Assembly (NCBI GenBank): GCA_015143295.1
Contig: CM026571.1
Location: 33,322,505-33,386,504 of the forward strand
DNA: 64,000 bases
Direction of reading: 5' to 3'
From: Tetracentron sinense
Lineage: Eukaryota > Streptophyta > Magnoliopsida > Trochodendrales > Trochodendraceae
The notes beneath the pieces are model-generated. The model had not been told where the DNA came from. It was given only the letters and a program-made list of their open reading frames with translations, and did not search any database. The translations under genes and the position numbers were made by a program. Shown here one piece after another: positions 21,876 to 32,707 of this stretch. Each line of letters starts with the position of its first letter. The first letter of the stretch is position 1.

Positions 21876-23530
21876 ATGACAGGTCCTTCAGGGATCGTAC
21901 AGACAACTGGTCAACCCTCGCGGTCCGTGCACTTGACTTTTGAGGGGGTATATGATAGAAGCCTCCAGGAAGCAGTAGAAGCCCTCACTTCCGGTCAGCT
22001 TTTGGCTTGGGCCCAACATTATCATTTGGGATCCGTCCTAGACCTATCCCTACCCAGATCCGCGCCTCTTGAACGCTGTAATTCAGTGTTGGAGCCCCTC
22101 GAATATGGTCTTTCGTTTCGGTAAGAATGAATTATGTCTGACTTTGGAGGAAATTCAGCGTATTCTGAGGTTAAACATGGATGGCGATGCCATAGTACCG
22201 CACTACAAGATAAATTACCAGGTAGACCTATCCAGGTTCTTGCATCTTAAGCCTGCCTGCTTGCAGCCCGGTTTTAACGGTACTTTCGACCAGATCCCCG
22301 TGCAGCCATTGGAGAGGTTGTACCACCCCAAGTGGAACCCTGACCGCTTCGTAATAGAACTTTCCGGTCTTAACGCCTTTACACTGATAGCTGTATCTCA
22401 GTTGCTGTTCCCGAGATGCCGAACACTCGTCAAGTCTGTACTTGTGGATATCATTGAGGATACCTGCGGTTCCAGAACCATCATACCAGTCATCCTTGCA
22501 GAGCTTCTTAGGGTTCTCAGCCAGGCAACAGGCTACTGAAAGGGCATCTTCCATGCCAGCACACCGCTCCTGCACCTCTGGTTGGTAGCACACCTGCCGA
22601 CGATTATGTCTATACCGGACGACCTCTGTGAAGCTTATAGTATCCCCCGGAAGATCTCTCAGGGTCAGGGTCCGGTTGTAATTACAAACGTCCGGAAGCT
22701 CTACCAGCTTCTCCAGGACCTGATAGAGAAGGACTTCGTGTGGCAGTGCAACTGGCTAGTCATGCTGAGACTATCTTGCTTTGTCATCTCAGGGAGACGA
22801 TGAATGATCCTTGCCGGTCTTACAGGCTATACAGCTTATGTACCACTCAGAGTGCTTCACCAGTTTAGACTGCCTCAGCACATACCAGTCATAGACCGAT
22901 AGAGAAATGATTTTGCTGACTTCACAGTGTACTCTGAGCACCTCACCGCCTGATTCCGGTCCAGTTGGTGAACCTCAAGGCGAGATCAGTGGCCAGACTT
23001 CGTGGTCACAGCAGGAGCATCTACAGATGCAGCGTACCGTCTTTTGGTGGAAAATCCTGACGTTCCATCCCCCATACCTGCACCTAGGGAACTACTTACT
23101 CTAGTCTCAGCACATCACAGGGCACCATACCCTTATCTGAGACGGTGGTTCCTTAGACCGATATCTTCATGGAGAGACAGCTCCATATTTAGATGAAAGA
23201 ACAACGACTTTGGAAAGCCCGGCAAGCATTCAGGCTACAGGAAGTAGAACGGGACCGCTAACTCCAGGCCAAGCATAAGCAGATCGAGCATCTTGAGTAG
23301 ACTATCCGCTCTTACCAGAAGAGGCGGAAAGGTGACGCCAAAGAGACGTCTGTCCTCAGAGCCCAGTTGCACTTCTATCAGGAGCAACTTGATAGTGCAA
23401 AGGCGAAGATGACTGACCGTATTCGACAGTTTGGATACTGGATGTTTGGTGCTACAGAGTCCTTTGTACTCACTGCATATCACAATCTTGTACTCACTGC
23501 ACATCACAGTCTTGTACTCATTGTACATTA
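21876..23530 (+). pseudogene. Ogre-type ORF1 (extra ORF upstream of gag), DUF7745-like
   Basis: Starts M-T-G-P-S-G at 21876. A frame change near 22110 links the first part to the next frame, and stops follow near 22537, 22801 and in 22880-23280. Recognisable pieces in order: F-R-F-G-K-N-E-L-C-L-T-L-E-E-I (about 22115-22160); H-L-W-L-V-A-H-L (about 22576); an L-x-G-L-T-G-Y-x-x-Y-x-P-L-R-V-L-x-Q-F pattern (about 22815-22865); a charged, probably coiled-coil tail (23190-23420). This layout fits the plant transposon-associated domain I recall as DUF7745, which occurs in the extra ORF of Ogre elements. Its function is unknown. The family name is from memory. Confidence 0.6.
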
Positions 23531-23623
23531 ACATGCATCAATGAAAAATATTTTTTCTAGCATCATCTCTCCTGTCTTCATGCATAATCGTGATTAGCCG
23601 TCGCATTCTTTTTCAGTTTGCAT

Positions 23624-24845
23624 GAGTCAACCCATGACTCGTTCTATGACTGTGATTTTCGCAGACGTCGCAGAAGTAGTCTTGACGGAGATACCAGTCA
23701 TGGAGCTAGTACCTTACCGGCCTCCATCTGAGAGCAGCTCAGAAGAATGACAGAACCATCGGACCATCAACAGAGAATCGATGATCTAGTGCAGTCACAA
23801 GACCAAGAAATTAAGTTGGACCGAGTTTTAGAATCACTGAACATTCTTCTTGGTGCCCATACCAGAGAACTTTCCATCAGAATCCCTACCACAGAAACCC
23901 CCGATTAGCCTCACATAAAGCCACATCAACCTATCCTAGTCATCATCCCTAATCCTGGACCAGTAACAGGTGGAGAAGCGGAGTTTGATCAATATGAAGA
24001 GTAGCTCAGGGCCTCACATGTCCACCCGGACAAGCCGTCTTCGTCTGACCCTACACCATCCCTCAAAGATCAGTATGAAGAGATTAAGCAGATGAAGGAG
24101 GAGATGAGAAAGATGAGAGAGGCATCTGCCAACCCCACTCTATCTTTAGAGGATCTGACATTCTCTTCTGGGGATGCTATCCTCCCCATGCTTCAAAGTT
24201 CCAGATTTTGATAAGTATGACGATTTAGGCTGTCCTAAGCAACATTTGTAGACATACCTGGGAGACATGCTCCTATACAATAAGAACAAGTCATTGTTGA
24301 TCCAGTATTTCCAGAAGAGTTTGAAGGGAGCAGCCCTCACCTGGTGGATGTCAGTTGATAAGTAGAAAGTCAAGACCTGGCAGGATACCATGGATATGTT
24401 TGTGGGGCAGTACTCCTTCAACTAAGAGCTTTGACCTCAACGGAGCCAATTGGAACAGATGAGCCACCAGAATAATGAAACATTCCTGGAGTATGCCTCG
24501 CGCTGGAGGGCGATGGCTGTAAAAGTCTCCACTCCTATCCCTAAGGAGGATCTGACAAATATTTTTATGGGCACTCTAAAGCAGCCCTACTCGACCCTGA
24601 TGGTCACTCTGCCGGTCGTAGACTTCGACATAATTGTCAAGACAAGTGCCCGTATTGAAACGGCAATACATAGTAGAGCCATACATTCCAGTCTTGGGCT
24701 CGATCCTCTGAGAACAGCTGCAACTTCTACAAGCAGGAACAGTGGTCCCCGTGACTAAAAGAGAAAAGAGAATATCAATTTGGTGGCTTCTGCAGCACCG
24801 ATCAGATTACCGGCTCCAACCATACAACAAATGCCAGCACCAGGG
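23624..24845 (+). pseudogene. gag: gag of Ogre-like element, first part
   Basis: Begins M-S-Q-P-M-T-R-S. A charged helical segment (24060-24120) precedes the capsid-type domain (about 24180-24700), recognisable by S-L-K-G-A-A-L-T-W-W and by F-L-E-Y-A-S-R-W-R. At least six in-frame stops are scattered through it, several of them TAG (for example near 23907, 24003, 24248, 24363), and there is a frame change near 24190. The frame is cut at 24845 by a solo LTR and resumes at 26931. Confidence 0.75.
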
Positions 24846-26930
24846 TATTGGACATATATGCCCTCGAAAGCCAATAAGAGACTTTTCTATGTTGATTAGA
24901 CAAACATCATATTCACACAACCAACTATAAAAGGTATTTATATTAATTACTGTCTCAAATGATGATGACATAAAGTTCCATAGGTAACATTATATGAAAA
25001 TCATGCAAAGGTTGTAAGGAGAAATGATTTTCCGGTTCCTTGTAAACCTAATATTGTTTGAAGACTCTAGAGTACTGGTTGGGCACAGTACTTCATCATG
25101 GCTTCCACATATGTAGTTCTATGAGACAGTGTGATGAATCTCATTCAAAAAGAGTGGTGACTCTTGACTAACATGTGAGTATATGTAACAAGTACATAAT
25201 ACTGAATTGGGTCACTAATGGCTTTGATGTGCCAATCGGCAATGTCCAATACACAAGACTAACTCCGGGTACGTTGGGTCATGTACACAATGTTTGGAGA
25301 AGTGTGTAAATACTCATTAAGGAATCCACAACTCCTTAATTGGAGATAATGATATCAAGGTGATACTTGTTGAACAGAATTGTTAAATCCAGTACTGGTG
25401 CTTTTTGGTAAAATGGTCTTTATCGAAGTTGATATTTTCAATATGGAAACGTATATACAAATATATATGTTAGTTCTTTTCTAATGTTTCTTCAAAAGTG
25501 TTTTGGAGGTTCAATTCAATGAAAAAGTAATCATGAGTTAGAGTTCTATTCATAAGCTAGGGACTAGACAGTAAAATTGTTCAAATCTCGGAAGCTTACG
25601 AGTGATATCGGAATGTAGAAGGATTTATTTGTAAATATATTGTGAGATGGTACTTACAAGCAATTCTCTAATTTTTGGAGGTTAGTCACATTGTGTTAAT
25701 GGACATTAATTGTGATTGGTGGAAGTCTAAGGATATAGATAAAATTCTATAATCCTAATGGAGTGTAGGAAAAGTGTTTCCTAGTAACAATGCTTTAACC
25801 AAAAGGTTGAGTACTTGGTCCCACAACCGGAAATAGGAGATCCCTTTAGATCCCACACACAAGGACCTTCTTAAAGTATTTAATTTAATAATTTATTAAA
25901 TTAATTAATTTCTCTAAGTAATCACTATATGGTATAGTGAAGCTCTAAAAAGGTAGAATCACATTAGATGTGAAAATCAAATGGGTAGGACCCATTGGGG
26001 ATTATTTTAAAAGAATAATTGAAGTGACCTAAATAGGGTTTAGAATCCTAGGGGCATGTGGAGTGGGGCCCACCTAGGGTGGGACGCCCACTTCAAGGAG
26101 GAATAATAACTGTTATTATTTTAATTAGTTTCTAATAACTAATATCCTTATTGCATAAGGTTAATTAGTTAGTTAGAATTAGTTACTAATTAAAGATTCA
26201 TTGTTGGACAAAGATTCTAATAGTTTCTTGCTAATCAAGGAATCCTAGTTGGATTAGGATAATGGTAAGATTAGTTGGACACTAATGGATAAGGTTAGTA
26301 TTTATTTTGATTAATCCTAATTAATTAAGGAGAAATCAAAAAGGAAACAAATTGAGGAATTCTAATTGGATTAGAAAGTGGACTCTTGAGTTGCAAGCAA
26401 CCCAAATCCTTATAAATAGAGGTGGATGTCCAAGGCTTGTAAAAATCCAGAATTTTTGGATCTCTCTCTCCCTCTCCTCAAATACATCACGCCCCTCTCT
26501 CTCTCTATTAGAGTTGTACGGTCACCCCTCTCCCCTTTCTTCTCTTGTGTGTTCTAAGTTTTGAATAATCAAGAAGAAGAAGATCAAGGATTTGATCATC
26601 AAGAAAGGTTCTTGATAATAAAGATTGGATCTTTATTTCAAGATCCTAAAGCTGGAAATTTGGAAGGGCCATTAGCTTCCATTAGAGAAAGCTTTAAAGG
26701 AAAAAGATGGTTCGTGTGAATCGACAGGAGACTTGACACTTGTGAAGTTTTACGAGTACTATTCTAATGTGGATTTGACTTAACAATTTTAAAGTTGCAA
26801 AGGTGATTGTTATTCCTACCTTCATTGAATAAAATCAATTAGAATCTTAGCCAGATCTTAAGATTCGATGTATGCCCCCCAAGAACTGTATTTCTAAAAT
26901 TAAAAAGAGGCATACTTTCACAGGGAACAC
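24846..26930 (+). mobile_element. Solo LTR of the LARD-like family (2085 bp) inside gag
   Basis: Perfect 5-bp duplication CAGGG at 24841-24845 and 26931-26935. The block is homologous to the reverse complement of 57908-60087: it starts TATTGGACATATATG where the other copy has TGTTGGACATATATG, and it ends ...GCATACTTTCA. TATA box at 26411-26418. No interior remains, so this is a recombination product. Confidence 0.92.
26411..26418 (+). promoter_or_regulatory. TATA box in solo LTR
   Basis: TATAAATA followed by GAGGTGG, upstream of a CT-rich stretch. The equivalent in the other copy is TATATAAA on the minus strand at 58408-58415. Confidence 0.6.
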
Positions 26931-27480
26931 GTGGCTGGCTAGACAAAACCAGGGGCAACCTTGTCCCCCCAAAAATTTTACACCTCTCCCTTATACCCTC
27001 AGTTAACTCCTTGACTTTCTGACTAAATAGGGTCTTCTCAAATTGAGAGGCCCTACCCATCTCCTTTCCCTTGACAAACAAAGCAAAAACTATGATGCTA
27101 ATCAACACTGTGCCTTTCACCGAGGCCCAGGCCATGCAATAGACTACTGCATCAGCCTGAAGTGCACCATCCAGCATCTTCTGGATGCAGGTAAGGTAGA
27201 GCTAGCACCTGGCAACACCAGCATCAACCAGGTGCCACTGCTCCCACACAATAACTAAGTCAATTTCATTGAGTGGGTAGAGATAGGGGCAGGGCATCCG
27301 AGACCTTACACACCCGCAGTTCATGACAGCATCATCAGGCCTTCATACCGACCTTCAGTCATAATCCATCTCCCTCAATCAAACATACAAGCCATCCAGG
27401 CCCCAGCACAAGTACCCGCTCTTGAATCTGACAGAGAGCAAATTGTCTACACCATTCTCTATCCCGCCAATTAGCCTACA
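26931..27480 (+). pseudogene. gag: gag of Ogre-like element, second part
   Basis: Continues gag after the solo LTR. It contains the nucleic-acid-binding motif C-A-F-H-R-G-P-G-H-A-I-D-Y-C (C-x2-H-x4-H-x4-C, the form usual in Tat gag) at about 27104-27145. Then comes the typical L-K-x-x-I-Q-x-L-x-D-A-G-K helix. Frame changes occur near 27000, and a stop follows at 27256. Confidence 0.75.
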
Positions 27481-28330
27481 ACCTCCACTCAAGCCTCAAC
27501 ATACTCCGGCCCAGTCAAGATCCCCTCCATCCCTTCTGAGCCTTTCAGCCTTAACCAGGTACCCAGCTCTCGCTCTCTCATCTTAGAGAGCAAGTATATA
27601 GCTAACCTCATCCGATATGGTCGAGTGTACCAACCTCCGGTAGTTGAGTCGGTAAAAGAGAAGGCAAAAAACAAGGCAAGAGTGTTAGACCCAGTGAAAG
27701 AGACAGTAGATTCGGCTCTCATATTAAAAATTCTTGAGAATGCAGAAGAGTTTAATATCACCTAGCAGTTGGGTAAAACTCAGGCACAGATCTCCATATT
27801 GGGTCTTCTCTTGACATCTGAACATCACAGGAAGCAGCTCCTGTGGGTATTTAATAATGTACATGTCACACCGGACATCTCTCCTAAAAACTGGGGCAGA
27901 TGGTGGGGCAGGTACTCGAATTGAGAGTCATCTCTTTCACCGAAGAAGAGATACCTGACGGAGATAGGGACCACACCCTGGCCTTATATATTGCAGTTCA
28001 GTGTATGGACAGAACTCTTTCCTCAGTACTCATTGACAATGGCTACGGCCTGAACATCTGTACACTGTCTAAATTACAAAGCCTGGGCTTGGATCTCAGC
28101 CAAGTGAAGAAGAGGCCCATGACCATCAGGGCTTTCGACAATACCACCAGGCAGAATCTGGGTGACATAGACTTAACCATCGGGGTCAGACCAACACAAT
28201 TTACAACGAACTTCCAAGTAGTGAATGTGCCAGCCTCGTTCACCTTGCTCCTAGGGAGGCCATGGATCTACACGGCCGGAATCCTCTTCCTGGCATCAGA
28301 GGATCAAATTCATAAAGGATGACCACTTAG
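27481..28330 (+). pseudogene. pol: Protease region of Ogre-like pol
   Basis: A linker (27541-27895) with stops is followed, after a frame change near 27895, by 140 open codons. These include V-L-I-D-N-G at about 28028-28045, the Tat-type version of the retropepsin D-T/S-G active site, and L-L-G-R-P-W-I at about 28246-28266, the usual protease C-terminal landmark. It cleaves the polyprotein in intact relatives. Confidence 0.8.
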
Positions 28331-28973
28331 TCATCGTTCTGTCTGATGAATTGGCGAGTTCCTTCGGGGACATCCAAGAGCTAGGGCAAGGTTCAACATT
28401 CATGTCCTATCAGTTCGAGCAAGTCAGCTCTATCTCCCAGGTGGAAGAGCTCAACAAGAAGGCAGTACTGCCGTTTGTCTGAACAACGGCCCACATGAAT
28501 TATCAGCTAGGATAGGGTCTCAGGGTCAGGAATCAAAGCATGAAAAAGAGATATGTACCTCCTCACTACGTTTCTCCATTCAGGCTGGGATACAAGCTCA
28601 AGTATGAGGACTATCTCTCAAAGTTGACCCAGAAAAATAAGCAGTCGGCGAAACTTGAACCCTGACCCCATATCTCTATTATTTTCCTCGTGGGAATCTT
28701 CAAAACCTATCTAGAAACTTCCCTTACACCCATTGCTAATACACCTTACCCTCAATCCGGCACCGAATCTTCAGGGATTCTCGAACTGGAGGTCTTCAAC
28801 GTCGCCCAGATGTTTGAAGAGCTAGCTGTCAGAGATGCAGAAGCTGAACTAGAATACTCAGCGGGAGAACAGGTTTACACCCTCTCCAACAACGTAGAAG
28901 CATCTTCCAGCCGCCGACCACTAATCCGTTGGTGGACCGAGGCTCTTACCGTTGAGGTCGCTCAGGGCCGGGG
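28331..28973 (+). pseudogene. pol: Post-protease segment of Ogre-like pol
   Basis: Translated pieces with stops near 28480, 28515 and 28663, then 96 open codons (28690-28977). Matches no catalytic domain I know. In Ogre elements such a stretch leads up to the intron before RT. Confidence 0.5.
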
Positions 28974-29300
28974 GTAGCACAGTGCAGGGAAGGTTGGTTC
29001 GGACATGCAGTGATCCAACACCATTCTATTTCTTCTCTTAATCTATCTCTCTTTTGGTCCCGTTGCAAAATCCATAGTGTCGGCCATCTGTAGGCCTCTT
29101 TTTGTCATGTCAATTTTGTAAATAGTCCACTATTTTATCAATGAAATCTGAAATTTTGACTAAAAAACATATTTTTCAAAAATATTTGCATCGGCTGATG
29201 ACGAAATCACACGGACTCTTCCCCTAGAAGGCCTAGTGTCCTGAAGCCAACATAAACATAAAAACATAAGCATGCTAAACTAAGCTTGATGATTTGTCAG
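28974..29300 (+). other. Noncoding gap between protease and RT, probable Ogre-type intron
   Basis: T-rich and stop-rich stretch with GG|GTAGCA on the left and TTTGTCAG|GAAATC on the right. Ogre elements are known to carry a spliced intron at this position. With these exact sites the two frames do not join, so the true sites may differ or decay has shifted the frame. Confidence 0.5.
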
Positions 29301-30960
29301 GAAATCGCCTCTGATAAGGCTACCCTTGAAACCCTCCTTGAGCTATCAGAAGTTAAGTATGACTCGAAGCAGGATGAAGAACCACCTCAGGAGATACTGA
29401 ACCTCCTAAAACACAGTAAAGGGATTCTGCAGTCAAATATTAAGGATACCGAGACAGTCAACCCTAGTTCCAAGGAAAACCCACAGCTAGTTAAGATCGG
29501 CACAACCATGAGCCCATAGTAGAGAACAGACATGATCAACTTCCTGAAGAGCTACAGTGACATCTTTGCCTGGTTATATACAAACATGCCCGGCCTAGAC
29601 CTAACATTGGTAGTACACAGACTGCCCCTGAATCCTGACGTAAGATCAGTTAAGCAGAAGCTGAGACGGATGAGGCCCGAATGGTCACAAAAGGTCAAAG
29701 AAGAAGTTAAAAAGTAGATCAGTGTAGGCTTCTTAGCAGTAGCAAACTACCCCGAGTGGTTGGCCAACATTATCACGGTACCCAAGAAGGACGGCAAAGT
29801 CCGGACATGCATCGACTACCGGAATCTGAACAATGCCAGTCCTAAGGACAACTTCCCTCTCCCACACATCGACATCCTGGTCGACAATACTGTAGAGCAC
29901 GAGACACTCACTTTCATGGATGGTTTTTTCGGATACAACCAGATCAGAATGGAAGAGGAAGATGTGGAGAAAACCTCCTTCATAACACCTTGGGGCATGT
30001 TCTGCTACAAGGTCATGCCTTTTGGACTCAAGAACGAAGGGGCAACCTATCAGAGGGTCATGAGGGCACTGTTCCGTGACATTATCCACAAGTCAACAGA
30101 TATCTATATGGATGACATGATCGTCAAATCACCAACTACCTGCCAGCACCCGGAGGACCTGAAAAGACTCTGTGAAAGACTCAAAGAGTTCGGCCTGAGA
30201 CTGAATTCGGCCAAGTGCATCTTTGGAGCCTTATCAAGAAAACTCATTAGCTTCATAGTTAGCAAGAGAGACATTGAGATCGATCCAGCTAAAGCCAGAG
30301 CTATCATCGAAATGCCAACACCCCAGAGTGAAAAGGAGATCCATGGTTTCCTGGGTAGAATTCAGTATATCAGTCGGTTCATCTCTCAGTTTACTCCGAT
30401 CTGTGAGCCGATCTTCAAACTTCTCTGGAAGAATACACCGACACTCTGGACAGAAGAATGCCAAGAAGCCTTTGACAGAATAAAGTAGTATCTTTTCAAT
30501 CCTCCAGTAATGCTGTCTACGCCATGACGGCCCCTACTACTCTATATCTCTGTGCAAGAAACCTTCATGGGGTGCGTCCTAGCACAACATGACGAGATGG
30601 GTAGAACAGAGCAAGCCATCTACTACATCAGTAAACGTTTGCTTGAATATAAAGAGCAGTACAACCCTCTTGAGAAGACAGGTCTAGCACTGGTCTGGGC
30701 AACTCAGCGTCTTCGGGACTATCTGTTTTCCTACCCGGTAATCCTGATCTCCCGGATGGACCCACTGAAGTATCTACTAGAAAATCCAGCCACCATCGGA
30801 AGGACTGCCCGATGGCTTATGATGTTGTTTGAATTCAACATCACGTACAATACACAAAAGTCAATCAAGGGGCAGGCGATAGTAGATCACCTCACCCACA
30901 GTCCGACCCAAGACTACGTGTCTGTACATGATCAGTTTCCAGATGAAGCCATCCTGTACG
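29301..30960 (+). pseudogene. pol: Reverse transcriptase and Ty3-type RNase H of Ogre-like pol
   Basis: Clear RT signatures: V-P-K-K-D-G-K-V-R near 29781, F-M-D-G-F-F-G-Y-N-Q-I near 29914, M-P-F-G-L-K-N near 30015, and the catalytic Y-M-D-D near 30105. A degenerate Ty3 RNase H follows (30550-30950). In-frame stops include 29518-29523, TAG at 29716, TAG at 30487 and TGA near 30526. Two of these (K-stop-I-S-V-G and I-K-stop-Y-L) fall where relatives have Gln, as expected from CAG-to-TAG change. Confidence 0.9.
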
Positions 30961-31187
30961 CAGAAATAGACAAACAAGAGTACTCCGGTTGGGAGTTGTA
31001 CTTTGACGGAGCTGCCAACAGTCACGAGAACGAGATAGGAGCAGTCCTGATCTCACCTAACGGAGCATATCTCCCTATCTCAGTCAAATTGAAGTTCAGA
31101 TGCTCCAACAACGAAGCGAAGTATGAGGCATGCATCTCCGATCTGAAAGAAGCCCTGGGCATCAGGATTGAGGAGATAGACGTCTAA
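30961..31187 (+). pseudogene. pol: Second, archaeal-type RNase H (Tat signature)
   Basis: W-E-L-Y-F-D-G-A-A-N near 30990, then S-N-N-E-A-K-Y-E-A near 31106, give the first catalytic Asp and the Glu of an RNase H unlike the Ty3 one just upstream. A second RNase H at this site defines the Tat lineage. The frame stops at 31185-31187, just where the next catalytic Asp (G-D-S, about 31189) would follow. Confidence 0.85.
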
Positions 31188-32707
31188 GGCGACTCATCTT
31201 TGGTAATCTGTCAGACAAATGAATCTTGGGTCATCCAAGAAGCCAGATTGGTCCCGTAGTTAGCCTACCTCAACATGTTGATCACTCAGTTCAGAAGAAT
31301 CACCTTTAGCTACAGATCCAGGAACTACAATAGATTCGTCGATGCACTGGCCACTCTTGCTTCCATAGTTCAGATCCCCAGGGGCATCTTGCTCTGGCCG
31401 ATTGAAATTTAGCAATAGGATCAGCCTGCCTACTGCCTCAAGCTAGATGCAGTCACGGATAATAAGCCTTGGTGTTCAGACATCAAGCAGTACCTCAAGA
31501 ACGGGACCTTCTCTCTCGATGCCACCAAAACAGATCGTCGGGCAATCTGAAGGCTGGCTATTCAGTTCGTCCTGTCAGGAGGAGTCTTGTATAAGAGATT
31601 ACCAAACATGATTTGGCTCAGATGCCTAGACACCAGTGAAGCAGCACAGGTGGTCAAGAAGGTTCACGGAGGAACCTGCAGCCCACACATGAATGGGTTG
31701 ATGCTCTCCAAGAAGATTCTCAAGCTGGGCTACTACTGATCTACCATGGAAGCTGATTATTGCAGGCATGTACAGAAGTGCCACCAATGCCAAATCTATG
31801 CTAACAGAGTCAATGCACCGCTGACAAGGCTGCACAATCTGACTGCTCCTTGGCCTTTCTCTGCCTGAGGCATCGACGTCATCGGACCCATAGCTTTGAA
31901 AGCATCTAACGGTCATCGATTCATCCTGGTTGCAAACGGTTTCTTTACGAAATGGGTCGAGGCAGCCTCTTATGCTAATGTAATAGCCTCCGTGGTTCAA
32001 CGCTTTCTGAAAAGGGACATCATCTGCCGATACAGTGTTCCGTTTGAGATTGTAACAGATAATGCTCTTAACTTCTGCAATAAGGGGATGGTGGATCTCT
32101 GTCAGAAATTCAAGATACATCATAATTCCACTCCATATAGGCCATAGACTAATGGTGCAGTGGAAGCGGCCAGCAAAAACCTGAAGAAGATCATTGAGAA
32201 GATAGCAACCAACTATTCTACTTGGCATGAGATGCTCCCATACGCACTCATAGCCTACAGAACTTCCATTTAATAGGGGCAATGCCCTTCTCTCTGGCCT
32301 ATGGTATGGAAATAGTCCTCCCTATCGTAGTCGAGATCCCAGCACTCTACGTGTTAATGGAAGCAGAAGTATCAGAAGCAGAATGGGAACAACCCCGGTT
32401 TGAGCAACTGAAACTGATTGAAGACCGGCGACTGAAAGCCATCAATCATTCATGGGCCTATTAGAGGTATATGGCTAGGGCATTCAACAAGAGAGTCAAG
32501 CCTCGCAGCATCAAAATCGGTGACCTGGTTCTCTGGAAAGTGTTGCTAAACCGCCTTGATCCTAGGGACAAGTTTGTTCCAAACTACGAAGGCCCATAGA
32601 TCGTCTGAGACAAATTCTCAGGCTGTGCCCTTTGGCTCGGACGTATGGATGGTGAAGATCTCCCCAAGCCTGTCAACATGGACAAAGTTAAACGATACTA
32701 CGCGTAG
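31188..32707 (+). pseudogene. pol: Integrase region of Ogre-like pol
   Basis: Zinc-finger cysteines (C-H-Q-C-Q near 31780), the first catalytic Asp (G-I-D-V-I-G-P near 31870), the second (V-T-D-N near 32055) and the third residue Glu (N-G-A-V-E-A-A near 32152) are visible, then a C-terminal segment to about 32707. Stops: TGA at 31737 and 31866, both where relatives have Trp; TAG at 32146 and 32462, where relatives have Gln; and a deletion or frame change near 32270-32285. Confidence 0.85.
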
